From Halichondria panicea (Eukaryota; Porifera; Demospongiae; Suberitida; Halichondriidae), in the NCBI RefSeq assembly GCF_963675165.1, contig NC_087383.1, forward strand, positions 5,052,979 to 5,116,978: a stretch of DNA of 64,000 bases, given 5' to 3'. Below the pieces are notes generated by a model that saw only the letters and a list, made by a program, of their open reading frames with translations, was not told the DNA's origin and ran no database searches. Positions 50,294 to 60,968 of the stretch are shown here, in pieces; the stretch's first letter is position 1; each line of letters opens with the position of its first letter. A program made the position numbers and the translations under genes.

Positions 50294-50809
50294 ACACAAA
50301 GCCACTAGATAGAGCCGAAACAATAATACAACACTCAAAAAACTGCCTTTGAAAGTTTTCAAGCTCTTGGTGAGATACACAACGCTTCTATATGATGCAC
50401 AGTAGGCATGGATGCTCAGCACAGGACTAAGAGTCCCAGTGGGGAGCTGTGAATGATAGTAATAACATTTCCCGCTGGGTTGGCGGGGTGTCTAGAGCCG
50501 TAACGCGGATCAACTTTTGGCATTACACAGAAGTGATTGTGCGCACGTGCGCACGTGCTCCGTTTCCCATCCCTCTCCCTCTTATATCTATGATTAGATC
50601 CGGAATTGTCATGTGTACGTACTTCTAGCTCCACGAGGCAAAGGAGAGGCAAAAAGCTACTGAAACTCACCCTGAAGTCCTTCAAGGTGAGCTGGTCGAG
50701 GCTTTGGTAGCCCTCGATGCCATAAAAATGTTGTTATAATGTAGTAAACATTTTGTGTAATCATAAATATGAATACTCACAGATCTCAAGCTGCTTCCAC
50801 TTTAAGAAG

Positions 50810-51155
50810 ATGTCTGAAGCTCAGTCTAAAGGATTGTTGCAGGTATAGCTAGCCTAAACTTAGCTAGATTCCTGGCTTTGTCAAGCATACACATTTTTGT
50901 TACTTGTAGGAATCTTCATTACAGCAATTAATGAAGGATGCTCTTCCCCCGTACATAGTAAAGTGCTTTACAACCGCAGGATTTGATACAATGCAAGTCA
51001 TTTTGAAAATGGATGTAAGTGATGAGCCAGGAAATTCAATTGAACAAATAGAACAATTTATCTCTGATGAACACCCTGACCTTTTAACTTCGAAAAGCAA
51101 GAAGTTTCCACCTGGGCACAGGATTAGAATACAATGGCAGTGGCCACCTGCTTGA
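50810..51155 (+). CDS. Two-exon ORF in the transposon, unknown domain
   Basis: Exon 1, 50810-50842 (MSEAQSKGLLQ), donor GTATAG. Exon 2, 50910-51155, acceptor ACTTGTAG, phase 0. The product is about 92 residues with LPPYIVKCFTTAGFDTMQVI, GNSIEQIEQFI and FPPGHRIRI. It recalls an N-terminal helical module found next to other domains in invertebrate proteins, but I cannot name it. The stop lies inside the start of the PHD ORF in another frame, so the two may once have been one protein. Confidence 0.5.
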
Positions 51156-51469
51156 TTCTTAAGGATGACCCAACTACTGTTGTGTTTCACCAAGATGAGC
51201 TAAGAACACACGTTTGTCAGTGCCTAGAAAAAGGCACGATAACACTGTTCCCTGTGAAGAAGAAGAGGAGGCATGTTAGCCGAGTGTGTAGAACAGAGAC
51301 TTTATCAGTGTACTGTTACTGTCGCATGCCAGATCATGGCCAACTAATGGTACATTGCAGCCAATGTGATGACTGGTTCCATCGTCAATGCTTACAAAAG
51401 ATACCTGATGATGATATAGATTTTATTTGTAACATTTGTAGTAAGAAGATCTATATTAATTATCAGTAG
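51134..51469 (+). CDS. PHD zinc-finger ORF in the transposon
   Basis: About 111 codons to TAG. The C-terminal half is a complete C4HC3 PHD finger: CYCRM, HCSQCDDWFHRQC, FICNIC. PHD fingers bind histone H3 tails or other peptides in the nucleus. The basic KKKRRH stretch before it could be a nuclear signal. The first Met overlaps the end of the 50910-51155 exon in a different frame. An intron or a one-base shift could fuse them. It lies just inside the right subterminal GAAATC cluster. Confidence 0.65.
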   Translation: MAVATCLILKDDPTTVVFHQDELRTHVCQCLEKGTITLFPVKKKRRHVSRVCRTETLSVYCYCRMPDHGQLMVHCSQCDDWFHRQCLQKIPDDDIDFICNICSKKIYINYQ

Positions 51470-52401
51470 TCCATGTATACAAATGTTGTGTATTGAAATC
51501 TAACTGAAATCTAACTGAAATCAAAAATCTATGTGAAATCTACACTGAAACCAGAAATGTACCGAAATCTCTATGAAATCCAGAAATCATTGCAGAGAAC
51601 AAAAGAAATCTATTGAAATCATGAAATCTTAGACGAAACCATGAAATCACTTGGAAATCAGGAAATCCAGCTGGAAATCACGAAATCATTTTGAAATCTA
51701 GAGATTTCGAAATCTCGTACAGTAAACCCGTTGCCGACCCCTCGTGGCAGCCATTAATTTTAGACTTGAACTTTTGGCATGATCGTTTTTAACAACAATC
51801 ATGGTCGATCATTACCCACTCTTTGAGTTTGCATGCAGCAAAAGCAAAAATGTTCATCAGTACAAAAGCTATTAGTAGCTTCATGTTATATAGCTTTGGC
51901 ATCTCCACCGAGGCATCAGCACCAGCACCTGCGGTGCTTTCATTGTTTGTGGTTTTGCTCATTATATCTCTTTTTTCTTGCAATGCTTTGTTGTAGATTT
52001 AATGTTAAACAAAGTATCAAACTATTGTTTTGTGAGCGAAAAAGCGCTCAGTACAAGTCTCAGTGTACAAGTCCCAGTACTGCTAGTGGTAGTGTATGTA
52101 CAGTAGTGCAAGTACAGTAGTGCAACAAAAATTGCGTAAACATTTTTTCTGACAGTCCTACAAAAAGGTTTTTTATTTGGACGGGTAGCCCAATGATAAA
52201 GGTAGGTTATAACAAAATTTGGTGCTGTTCCATTAAAAATTTGGAGAGATACAGGCGTGCAAAACCTCCCCCACAAATTAATCTCAACCACTGCTGTTAG
52301 TTTTGCACACCACGTGGAATGTACTGCACACTGCACAGTACTCTTAGTAAAAACAGTAGGTAGAAGGAATAACATGTATAACATACAATTTTATACAATT
52401 A

Positions 52402-53275
52402 ATGAGCAGTAGAAGAAAATTGTCGTTCTCTAACTCCGACAGCAGTTTGCAATTGCGTGAACAATGCGAGCTGTGCAATGGTAGCGATACCAAATTCACA
52501 AGACCACAGCAGTGGAGAAATGAGTCAGCATGCTCAATTGCCACATCTCTGCTGATAGCTCCAGATGCACCCGTTTGCCAGGCATGTAGACGAGACATCG
52601 GACGAGTTGGATCTGACCCCGACTTCACACCTAGATGGGGGGGGAGAATGTGTAATACATGAATGCATAGCTGAAGTATTTGCGTCAAGCAAATCCATAT
52701 CAATGGAAATATTTCGATCAGCACTAGCCGCTGACAATATTAACAATCCCATACCACTCCATTACTTTATGCTCTATCACTACTCTTCACCAATGCAAAT
52801 TGTGTATCATGTAATGTGTCCCTTAAACGCATAAATGCTAGATCCTGCCCTAACCCTTCTGTAATTGAACAGCACCTCCGTGACAAAACTGGATTTGAGG
52901 GTAATATTAAGGATACAGACAAGGTTTGCATGAGTTGCTACAAATTTCATTTATCAATCTTAGAACAACAAAAAGTAACAAGCACAGACAAAGACCTTGT
53001 GACCTTAATTGACTCTATCAACACCAATGAAGATGATAGTGTAGTGAACAACGCTGTGATTAAAACTGTAATTTCTGTTGGTCAGAAATTATTAAGACCC
53101 TTCTCTCTACAGTTCATGATATATTCTGTCTGCATGCAACGGAGATAGACTTAAGTGTTCATGCTTCACAAGCAAAGCAAGGTGTCTTCTAGGCCATCTT
53201 AGTTCACACTTAGGGCATCATATGTCATACAGTTGCAAAGTTAAGAAGTACGGTACTCTTGCCTAACACTGCTAG
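52402..53275 (+). pseudogene. N-terminal part of a large Cys-rich gene, broken
   Basis: Reads SSRRKLSFSNSDSSLQLREQ, then CELCNG and CQACRRDIGRVG. A frame change at a run of G (about 52.64 kb) leads to ECVIHECIAEVFASSK, and another shift leads to CVSCNVSLKR, SCPNPSVIEQHL and CMSCYKFHLSIL. The many CxxC pairs suggest zinc binding. The order and motifs resemble a family of large uncharacterised proteins common in sponge and cnidarian annotations (recollection). At least two frameshifts make this copy non-functional. It is cut off by the retrotransposon at 53313. Confidence 0.6.
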
Positions 53276-53312
53276 CTATAAGTAGACTGCTATAGGAACA
53301 AAGAAAACATAG

Positions 53313-53550
53313 TGTGGAGAACTTACGGATATGTACTGGTAGAACTGCATATTTATACTTTTTGTGAATGTTCTAGAATAGTTATGTATTGTTTTTGTGA
53401 ATGTTCTAGAATAGTGATGTAATGTTACTGAATGTTCTAGAATGGTGATGTAATGTTAGAGAATGTTCTAGCCGAATATAAAAGGGTCAGTTATTGTTTT
53501 TGTAAGTCAGTTGTGTTTATTGCTGTGAAAAATCATGACAATTAGCGGCA
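53313..53550 (+). repeat. 5' LTR
   Basis: TGTGGAGAACTTACGG at the left. Three or four GAATGTTCTAGAATAG repeats follow, then AATATAAAAGGGTCAG (TATA-like) and GTTTATTGCTGTG. The right boundary is approximate because the last bases diverge from the 3' LTR. It lacks a 26-bp block (TTTACCATGTGTTGTTG...) present in the 3' LTR. Confidence 0.8.
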
Positions 53551-54512
53551 GCGGTGGGATTATATCGTTGACGACTTACAGCGAGAAGAAGTTTATGAGA
53601 TCAACTACCAGGAGCGGAGCAATGTACAAGGCATCGGCAGAGAGAATGACGGAGGCCGATCATGAGCTGATTCAGTTGCTACTGGAAGACAGACGAGCAA
53701 TGCAGGCCAGCCTAGATGCCTTAACAAGACTAGCGGAGCGTTCACACACACTAGGAGAAGACACGGAAGGAACCACAGCTAGGAGGACTCACCACAGCGA
53801 GCCTAAGCTCACAAAGTTTTGTGAAGCTAGCGACGACGTTGAAGCCTACCTCACCACTTTTGAAAGGCTGATGGGGGCTCATGAAGTGGACACAACTCGA
53901 TGGGCGTATCTCCTGGCCCCACAATTGACTGGGAGAGCCCAACAAGCTTTTGCAGCCGGATCTTACGAAGATGTAAAAGCTGCAATACTTGTACGCTATG
54001 ATATCAACGACGAGACCTATCGTCAACGATTCAGGGCGGCATCATGCAAGGATGGAGAAACCTACCAGGAGCTGGCAGTGAGAACTCTAGACCTTTTAAA
54101 CAAGTGGATGAAAGACTACAAGGACGATCCCCAGAAGATATTGGAGCAGATAGCTACTGAACAGTTACTGGGTAAAATGACACGAGAAATCCAGATCTAC
54201 GTACGCGAGAGGAAACCGGAGTCAGCCATGCAGGCAGGAGGCCTTGCCGATGACTATGTCCAGGCCAGGAGGCCCCTAAGAGACGGGACCAAAGTACAAG
54301 AGAAGACGGAGAACTCGACCCGATGTCAATACTGCGAGAAGAGAGGACACACAGCGAAGGAGTGTAGGAAGGCTGCAGCTGATAGAAGTTCCTCCTCAAG
54401 CAGCAGGACAGAGACGGCTAAGTGGAAGGACACGAGGGTATGTTACTCATGCAAGGAAGTAGGGCATATAGCCCCGAATTGTCCCCGTAAGAAGCCCTCA
54501 GACGCAGCATAA
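53535..54512 (+). CDS. Retrotransposon gag
   Basis: Up to 325 codons. The first Met lies in the LTR, so a start at 53595 or 53622 (MYKASAERMTEADHELIQLL) is more likely. Capsid-like helices follow (KFCEASDDVEAYLTTFERLM, SCKDGETYQELAVRTLDLLN). Two CCHC knuckles end it: CQYCEKRGHTAKEC and CYSCKEVGHIAPNC. It stops at TAA 54510-54512. Protease follows in another frame after a TGA at 54519. Confidence 0.88.
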   Translation: MTISGSGGIISLTTYSEKKFMRSTTRSGAMYKASAERMTEADHELIQLLLEDRRAMQASLDALTRLAERSHTLGEDTEGTTARRTHHSEPKLTKFCEASDDVEAYLTTFERLMGAHEVDTTRWAYLLAPQLTGRAQQAFAAGSYEDVKAAILVRYDINDETYRQRFRAASCKDGETYQELAVRTLDLLNKWMKDYKDDPQKILEQIATEQLLGKMTREIQIYVRERKPESAMQAGGLADDYVQARRPLRDGTKVQEKTENSTRCQYCEKRGHTAKECRKAAADRSSSSSSRTETAKWKDTRVCYSCKEVGHIAPNCPRKKPSDAA

Positions 54513-54521
54513 TTATGTTGA

Positions 54522-55240
54522 CCAGAATATGGTGCTAGACTCCTTGGGGTTACTCGATGTGGGGAGGTAGAAGGCGTTCCTGTACAAGATATCACTCTCG
54601 ATACGGGTTCAGCTAGAACGATCATTAACAGTAAATTGGTCGCCGATAGCACGGGAACAGTTCCAATAAGGTGTGCCCATGGTGACGTGAAAATGTACAC
54701 CCTAGCACAGGTGGAGATTCGTGTAGGGGAGAAGTGCTTCATGGTGGAGGCTGCAGGGTGGAGGCTGCAGTCTCAAAGACACTACCACTTTCAGTACTAC
54801 TGGGGCGCGATGTCCCTGAACTTTTTGAACTTCTCAACCCTACGGAGGATGCAATGGTAGTTACCACAAGAGCACAGACTAAGCGGCAGACCGAAGAAAT
54901 TGCAAGACTAGAAGAAGCTGACCGCCAGTCTGGGGCAGAACCCAACATACTACTAGACGAGTCAGCAGTACCTGAATTAGATGGGGACAGTCGAGTCCCA
55001 CTTTCAACATTTGGTACTGGATTGGATGGAGACCATGGCATTGAAGAGGAGTTTGACTTTGATCCGGAACTGTTCATCACCAAAGAACCACGGATACGGA
55101 AGACTAAACGAGTTAAGCGTGAGGAACGATACGAGTACCTCAGTCGCCACACGCAGAGTTTGTCCAAAGAAGAGCTGAAAGAACTACAGCAGAATGATGA
55201 GTCACTGTCAGTCGAGACCTCAAGCGAAGTGAAGGGGCTC
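54522..55240 (+). pseudogene. Retrotransposon protease region, frameshifted
   Basis: Active-site motif ITLDTGSARTIINS at about 54.6 kb, then RCAHGDVKMY. A 14-bp tandem duplication (GTGGAGGCTGCAGG at 54744-54757, repeated from 54758) shifts the frame. The flanking reading SKTLPLSVLLGRDVPEL, usual at the protease end, is therefore found in the next frame (54.77 kb onward). An acidic linker of about 150 residues follows before integrase. Confidence 0.8.
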
Positions 55241-56375
55241 AGAGGGGAGATTTCTACGAGAAAGATGACCTCATATATCGCCGATGGATACCTCTTGGGC
55301 GAGACGAAGACATGGCAGTGGTGCCGAGTAAGTGCCGCAGTGATGTGTTAAACCTGGCGCACTCCATTCCCTTCGCTGGACACCTGGGCCGCAAAAAGAC
55401 AGCAGATCAAGTGTTACAGAGATTCTATTGGCCGACTCTGTTCCAGGATGTGGCTGACAAGTGTAAAACATGTCCGGAGTGCCAAAAAACCAAACACCGA
55501 CCAAAAGTGAGGGCACCATTGATACCATTGCCGATTGTCGATGTACCGTTCGAGAGAATTGCCATGGACATTGTCGGGTCGTTACCCCGAAGCCAGAGTG
55601 GAAACAAGTACGTGCTGGTTATTTGTGACTATGGTAGCCGTTATCCAGAGGCGGTCCCACTACCCTCGATTGATGCGCCACATGTGGCTGAAGCACTACT
55701 CACATTTTTCTCTAGGGTTGGAATCCCTAAAGAGATACTCACTGACCAGGGAAGTAATTTCATGTCCAAACTTCTGTCAGAGACATATAGAATGCTGGGA
55801 GTTCACCCGATTCGGACTACCCCCTATCACCCCCAGACGGACGGTCTGGTGGAAAGATTCAACCAGACGTTGAAGGCGATGCTACGAAGGTCGGCGACGG
55901 AATCAGTAAAGAACTGGGATAAACTTCTCCCATATCTTTTGTTCGCGTATAGAGAGGTACCCCAAGCGTCTACCGGTTTCTCACCCTTCGAACTCATATA
56001 TGGACACCCTGTGAGAGGACCCCTAGACATACTGAAAGAATCCTGGCAGATGGATGCATCTACCCCGGAGAGCGTCGCATCACATGTAATCGACACGCAT
56101 GAGAAGCTATCCAAGATGTCTGAGCTGGTACACGAGAATATGGCGAAGGCCCAGAAGGAACAAAAACGATGGTATGATCGAAATGCTCGAGAAAGGTCAT
56201 TCCAAACTGGTGACCAAGTGTTGGTCCTTTTGCCCACATCTTCTAACAAACTCACAGGCACGGACCGTACCCAGTTACCAAGAAGGCATCGAATGTAACC
56301 TATGAGGTTGATATGTTGGACAAACGAATGAGAATATTTCATTGTGAACATGCTGCAAAAATGGAACGCTACGAC
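55240..56375 (+). CDS. Retrotransposon integrase
   Basis: The main open part is 55312-56298. HHCC: LAHSIPFAGHLG, then CKTCPECQ. Core: Asp in AMDIVGSL, Asp in ILTDQGSNFMS, Glu in GLVERFNQTLK. YHPQTDGLVE and GFSPFELIYGHP are typical Ty3/gypsy integrase signatures. The C-terminal module with VTKKASNVTYEVDML lies in a shifted frame at about 56.27-56.38 kb. Integrase precedes RT here. Confidence 0.88.
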
Positions 56376-56559
56376 TCCGTTGTCATTGTGGACTGATGAT
56401 GTTAAGGAGGAGGCGAATGATCCTCCGTCATGGAAAGGAGAGTCGGGAAATAAAGATCCTGTGATTAGCAAAAGACTTACCCCTTAACAGAAATCTTCCT
56501 TACAGGAACTACTGTCATCCTTCAGCCCGGGAGCAATACACCAGGAAGGACAGACGTAG

Positions 56560-57130
56560 CACAGCATAAAATTGTTACGAAAGGATCGAGGGCAATCCGT
56601 CAAGCTATCGACTGGCACACGCCTACCGTGAGATAGTTCGACAGGAACTTAAGGAGATGTCCGAGGCAAACATAATCGAACCCTCAACTAGCGAATGGGC
56701 CTCTCTAATCGTACTGGTCCGGAAAAAGGATGGAACAATGAGGTTTTGTGTGGATTATCGCAGACTAAATGCTGTATCAGAAGCAGACGCCTACCCCATG
56801 CCTCGAGTAGACGAGCTGATTGACCGCCTGGGACCCGCCAAATACATTTCAACACTCGATCTAACGAGAGGATACTGGCAAGTGCCGGTGGACCCTGAAT
56901 CACGCTCTATGACTGCATTTACCACTCCCTTTGGACTTCACCAATTCAGAGTCATGCCATTCGGTCTACACGGAGCCCCAGCCACTTTCCAGCGACTCAT
57001 GGACAAAGTACTAGCTGGTCTGGAGGAATACGCGGCTGCATATATCGATGATGTAGCCATCTACAGTGACACTTGGGAAGAACATTTGGTACACCTCAGA
57101 GAAGTGTTTCAGAGAATACATGTACACTGA
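56560..57130 (+). CDS. Retrotransposon reverse transcriptase
   Basis: Frame open from about 56657: RKKDGTMRFCVDYRRLNAVS, STLDLTRGYWQVPV, MPFGLHGAPATFQ and catalytic AAYIDDVAIYS. The N-terminal fingers are in a shifted frame at about 56.57-56.65 kb (YREIVRQELKEM). TGA at 57128 follows ATACATGTACAC and interrupts the thumb. The frame then continues as GLTVKAQKCQFAMGHVVG. Confidence 0.85.
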
Positions 57131-57795
57131 GCAGGCCTGACCGTTAAGGCACAAAAATGTCAGTTTGCAATGGGACATGTAGTTGGCAATGGTGTTGTTC
57201 GCCCTGAGACTCCCAAACTTGGAAATGTCCAGTCATTTCATCAACCAACCACGAAGAAAGAAGTCCGTACATTTCTTGGACTCACCGGATACTACAGAAA
57301 GTTCATAATGAACTACGCCAGTGTTTCAGCTCGTTTGTCAGACCTTGTAAGGAAGAATCGCCCGAATAAAGTACAGTGGTCACCAGAGTGTCAGGAGGCC
57401 TTTGTCACACTGAAACGTTTACTATGTACAGACCCAGTGTTGAAGAGCCCAGATTTCTCTAAACCATTCATTCTACAGACCGATGCCTCCGAGCGTGGAG
57501 TGGGAGCTGTTTTAAGTGATGATGGGAACGATCACCCGATAGCATATTTTAGTCGAAAACGTCTCCCGAGGGAGGAACACTATGCAACCGTGGAAATAGC
57601 CATCAAACTCGCAGTCGAGGCTTTTAAAGTGTACCTTCTCGGCAAACCATTTGTTATCCTACAGTGGCTTGATAGACTGAAAGAGAACAACAGTCGGCTC
57701 ACACGATGGAGTTTGGCTCTTCAACCATTTACCGACGGGGAAGCCTGAACGGCAATGCCGATTCCCTCTCCCGCAGTACTGACACGACATGAATG
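57131..57795 (+). pseudogene. RT connection and RNase H, with internal deletion
   Basis: VRTFLGLTGYYRKFIMNY is the usual connection motif. RNase H starts FILQTDASERGVGAVLSDD, with SRKRLPREEHYATVE. The segment that normally holds a TDH motif before LQWLDRL is deleted, which costs a catalytic Asp. The tail NADSLSRS is in a shifted frame. The enzyme would be inactive. Confidence 0.8.
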
Positions 57796-57817
57796 TCGCT
57801 GCATAAGGGGAGAGGTA

Positions 57818-58103
57818 TGTGGAGAACTTACGGATATGTACTGGTAGAACTGCATATTTATACTTTTTGTGAATGTTCTAGAATAGTTATGTATTGTTTT
57901 TGTGAATGTTCTAGAATAGTGATGTAATGTTACTGAATGTTCTAGAATGGTAATGTAATGTTAGAGAATGTTCTAGATTTACCATGTGTTGTTGTGCAAT
58001 ACCCGAATATAAAAGGGTCAGTTATTGTTTTTGTAAGTCAGTTGTGTTTATTGCTGTGAAAAATCATTGAGAACTTGACAATTAGCGCAAGCGGGCGCTG
58101 ACA
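57818..58103 (+). repeat. 3' LTR
   Basis: 286 bp, TGTGGAGAACTTACGG to GCTGACA, then the target duplication CATAG. It shares the GAATGTTCTAGAATAG tandem units and the TATAAAAGGGTCAG box with the 5' LTR, with few substitutions but extra blocks. Confidence 0.85.
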
Positions 58104-58108
58104 CATAG

Positions 58109-58607
58109 AGCCACTTGAACATCCCATAGAGACCCCAAAAGACTACAATTGACGATCTGAATAAAATAATTCATCAAGAAATCAGAAAGAAATTAGAAGA
58201 TGAACGGGTGGCTCCCTTCGATTTTAACGACATTGCACAGACGGACAAAACAATATGGAAAGCTATACGCTCTATCACACAGTCTGTAAGGGAATCAAGG
58301 AGACCCAAACACACACAAAAAAAGTACGCAGATACTTCATCTTGTGTTGTATTCTGTTTTGCACTGATGCACGTTGCTCCTGGCCTTTGCACCAAATGTG
58401 GTAGAAAGCCAAGGAGGCTCGACACTGCTGATTAAGATTTTGAAACGTTTGGGTGTTTGTGATACACTTTCCCGTTTTGTTCAGCACAAGGTACATACAG
58501 GTGTATTGAAAGCTATGAAATGCAAAGACACTTTCATGGCATTATCGGTTGACAAGCAATATGGCGTGAGATTATTCTCTGATAAGTTTGATGGTCAAAT
58601 GCTGTGA
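58109..58607 (+). pseudogene. Middle part of the broken Cys-rich gene (+ strand)
   Basis: Continues the 52402-53275 gene after the retrotransposon: EPLEHPIETPK, then with a shift TTIDDLNKIIHQEIRKKLED, FDFNDIAQTDKTIWKAIRSI, and VVESQGGSTLLIKILKRLGV followed by DTLSRFVQHKVHTG. Several frame changes are present. The frame stops at 58605-58607, exactly where minus-strand coding of the same family begins. Confidence 0.55.
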
Positions 58608-60030
58608 AGCCATTTCTTCATGCTAGCCATCCTCAGGTTCCAATTTCCACTCCTTATAGCCAGAAATAGCCCAATATAGGCCTCAAAAACAAATTGAATC
58701 CAAAATCTCCATGTATAGTCCAATTGAGCCATCTTTTGGAGAGCAACTTTGGTTTCAAATTGGGAAAAGTGGTGTATTAATGTGTATTCCAATTGTTGAT
58801 CGTTTTCACATTTTCTACCAACGGCAAGTAATGTTTTAGAAATACTTGTTTCTAGGTCTTTAGTATTCGATACTATTCAATGTAGATTGAAAGCTAGACA
58901 ACATTGTGCCTCCAACTTCTAAAAGAAAGTGCTAATCATTTCAGACCAGCATCAAAATAAGCCTTCATGAGTGGGTACTGGTAATTCATCAGCATGTGCC
59001 AATCCCCTGGATAGGGAATTAGCCAACTAAGGTCGTCCCCGTATACGTCATACATTTTAGCATCTCCCTCGATAATCTCGATAATCAAAAATTCTTTTTT
59101 GTTCTCAACAATAAACTCCTTATGAAAGTCATCTATGAGTGACATCATTGTATCTTTGCTGTCCGCCACTGCATCGATTACCTGACGAAATTCTACATAC
59201 GACTTTGGGTTGCCCTAGTTAATTCAAGATAATCTTGTACATTAAAAAACACCTCTCTGATTATGTGTTTTTGAACTATATACGCATTTAGTTCCTCTTG
59301 TAGCTCAGTCATTGCCTGTATAGTGTTTTGACAGACACAAATGAGCAGTCACTGGTTCTCGTTCTGTTATATTGAACTGTTCTGTGCCAGTCCTCATTCT
59401 TCTCCTCATTTTTGGAGCTGGTGATCTGGTCTTGAATTAGCTGGTGATGGTAGATGCCACTTGTACATGTGCAACAGCTATAGGTTGCTCCCTATTTTGG
59501 TAACTGTCAGTGGTTGTGTTCACTGTACATTGACCCTGTGTTTGGGTTCTGATTCAACTTCTGTACCTGGGTTTATAACGACGGGTTCATTTCAATGTAC
59601 TGGACACTAGTTCCACTCCAACACTCTATTTGCTGACCTACGTACCAGCAAGGGGCTTTTGTTGTGAGCATCAATGGTAGGCCATGGCATTCAGTTGCTA
59701 TTGATGAGTCACATGAAATGCTGATCTGAAGTGTGCCGTAGTTCGACCTACCAAAGACCACATTAACAGGGTGGCCCAGTTTATTACCTACAGTACAACG
59801 GTTTAGAAAACAGTTATATCCCGAAAAACAGAAAGAAGAGCACAGAAAATCACTTTTGCGACCGTTCTCACAATTCTCGATGCATTTTCCTTCAAATAGT
59901 TTATCAGTCCTATTGTCATATCAGACAGTGGCATCTGATAACAGATAGTTGTAGATTTTCTCCACATAGTACAGTTCCACATAGTACAGTTCTGAGACTT
60001 TGCAGATTTATTTTGCAGACACATTTGCAT
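58595..60030 (-). pseudogene. Inverted central part of the broken Cys-rich gene
   Basis: Minus-strand pieces in order from 60.03 kb down: an unnamed segment (59803-60030), another at 59573-59761, RRRMRTGTEQFNITEREPVT (about 59.37 kb), DDLSWLIPYPGDWHMLMNYQ with LMKAYFDAGLK (58936-59169), and WIQFVFEAYIGLFLAIRSGN (about 58.7 kb). In the family as I recall it, these lie between the + strand parts at 58.1-58.6 and 61.9-62.7 kb. So an internal inversion is the simplest reading. Frames are broken in several places. Confidence 0.5.
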
Positions 60031-60039
60031 TCAGCCCAC

Positions 60040-60960
60040 AGCCCAAATGGGACAATCTGTGTAGTCAACTGATAAGACATTCAACAACAACGTGAAGGCA
60101 CAGATGCAAAGCACTTTTTGAGGTTACCTCTATCAATAGAGGGCTTATGACCGGTGTGCATGCATGATCTACTCAATTTTCGCTACATAGGTCAGAGAGA
60201 ATACCTATCAAGGATTGCTTCCGTTATTCTACAACAACCCTCAGCAACAGTACCTTGTTACCTTTAGCGATAACAAAAAGAATTTCTCAATTACAAAGGT
60301 TAGTAATGAAAAAAAAGATTAATCACTCTAAAAAAACAGGGAAACCAATACAACAAGCCAGTGAACAGCTTATAACTTATCCACTAGCAATTTGTAAAGA
60401 TGGCTAGAAGCACGTTACAAGAAAACAAATGTTTTCACAGTTCACAATCCAATAAAAACAGATTGCTGTTTGTTGGAGGGAATGTTTATTATTAACACAG
60501 CACCTCTTGGAATTCACAAGACACTTAATTAAGGACTACGCTAATTTTTTAATGAAGCGTTACATCATCACTTACTTTAGACAAGGTTACAAGGAAGTAC
60601 ACGTTATCTTCGACAACCCAGGTTGCCTAGGAAACACACCCAAATGCTAATGTATCGACTAACCACTACTGTGCTGTGATGACAACACGGCTGTTTTAAG
60701 GGGAAAGTGGTGAAACAATTTTCTGAATTGTCGAGAATGTAAAAGAAAGTTGGTTGTCTACTTGGGGAACTATTTTCTAGCAAATGTGCATTCCTTCTGA
60801 ACATAGGGCAAACCATGTACAAAACCATGTACATTGCATTCATTCGAGGGAGCTATCATAGACACAGCATGGTCAATCACACAAACCTCCAATGCTGAAG
60901 AAACTAACATGAGGATATGGCTACACGCCACAAGAACACCTTGCACCAACATCTACCACA
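60040..60960. other. Stretch without a recognised gene
   Basis: Short minus-strand open stretches (60604-60843, 60770-60952; CSHILMLVSSALEVCVIDHA) have no motif I can name. They might belong to the inverted segment. Confidence 0.3.
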
Positions 60961-60968
60961 TTGGTTTA

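Larger units (their letters stand above)
48233..51744. mobile_element. DNA transposon, 8-bp TSD, carrying a PHD-finger gene
   Basis: 3,512 bp. Flanks carry TGGCAGCC (48225-48232 and 51745-51752). Termini are CGAGGGGCCGGCAACG and, inverted at the right, CGAGGGGTCGGCAACG. About 8 GAAATC hexamers lie in the left 130 bp and about 17 in the right 230 bp, all in the same direct orientation. An 8-bp duplication fits hAT or P-type elements, but no transposase motif is visible. A spliced ORF and a PHD ORF occupy 50.81-51.47 kb. Further inverted repeats (48.44/50.57 kb and 49.04/50.26 kb) indicate nested insertions. Confidence 0.75.
53313..58103 (+). mobile_element. LTR retrotransposon with integrase upstream of RT (Gmr1-like order)
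   Basis: 4,791 bp flanked by CATAG (53308-53312 and 58104-58108). The LTRs start TGTGGAGAACTTACGG, and the 3' LTR ends GCTGACA. The order along the + strand is gag (53.6-54.5 kb), protease (54.52-54.8 kb), integrase (55.24-56.3 kb), RT (56.6-57.1 kb), RNase H (57.2-57.8 kb). RT and integrase are of Ty3/gypsy type by motif, yet integrase precedes RT, as in Ty1/copia and in the Gmr1 group. A purine tract AAGGGGAGAGG lies just before the 3' LTR. It has several frame breaks. Confidence 0.88.

Noticed and set aside
55827-56471. 214-codon minus-strand ORF
   Set aside because: It is antisense to the integrase of the second LTR element.
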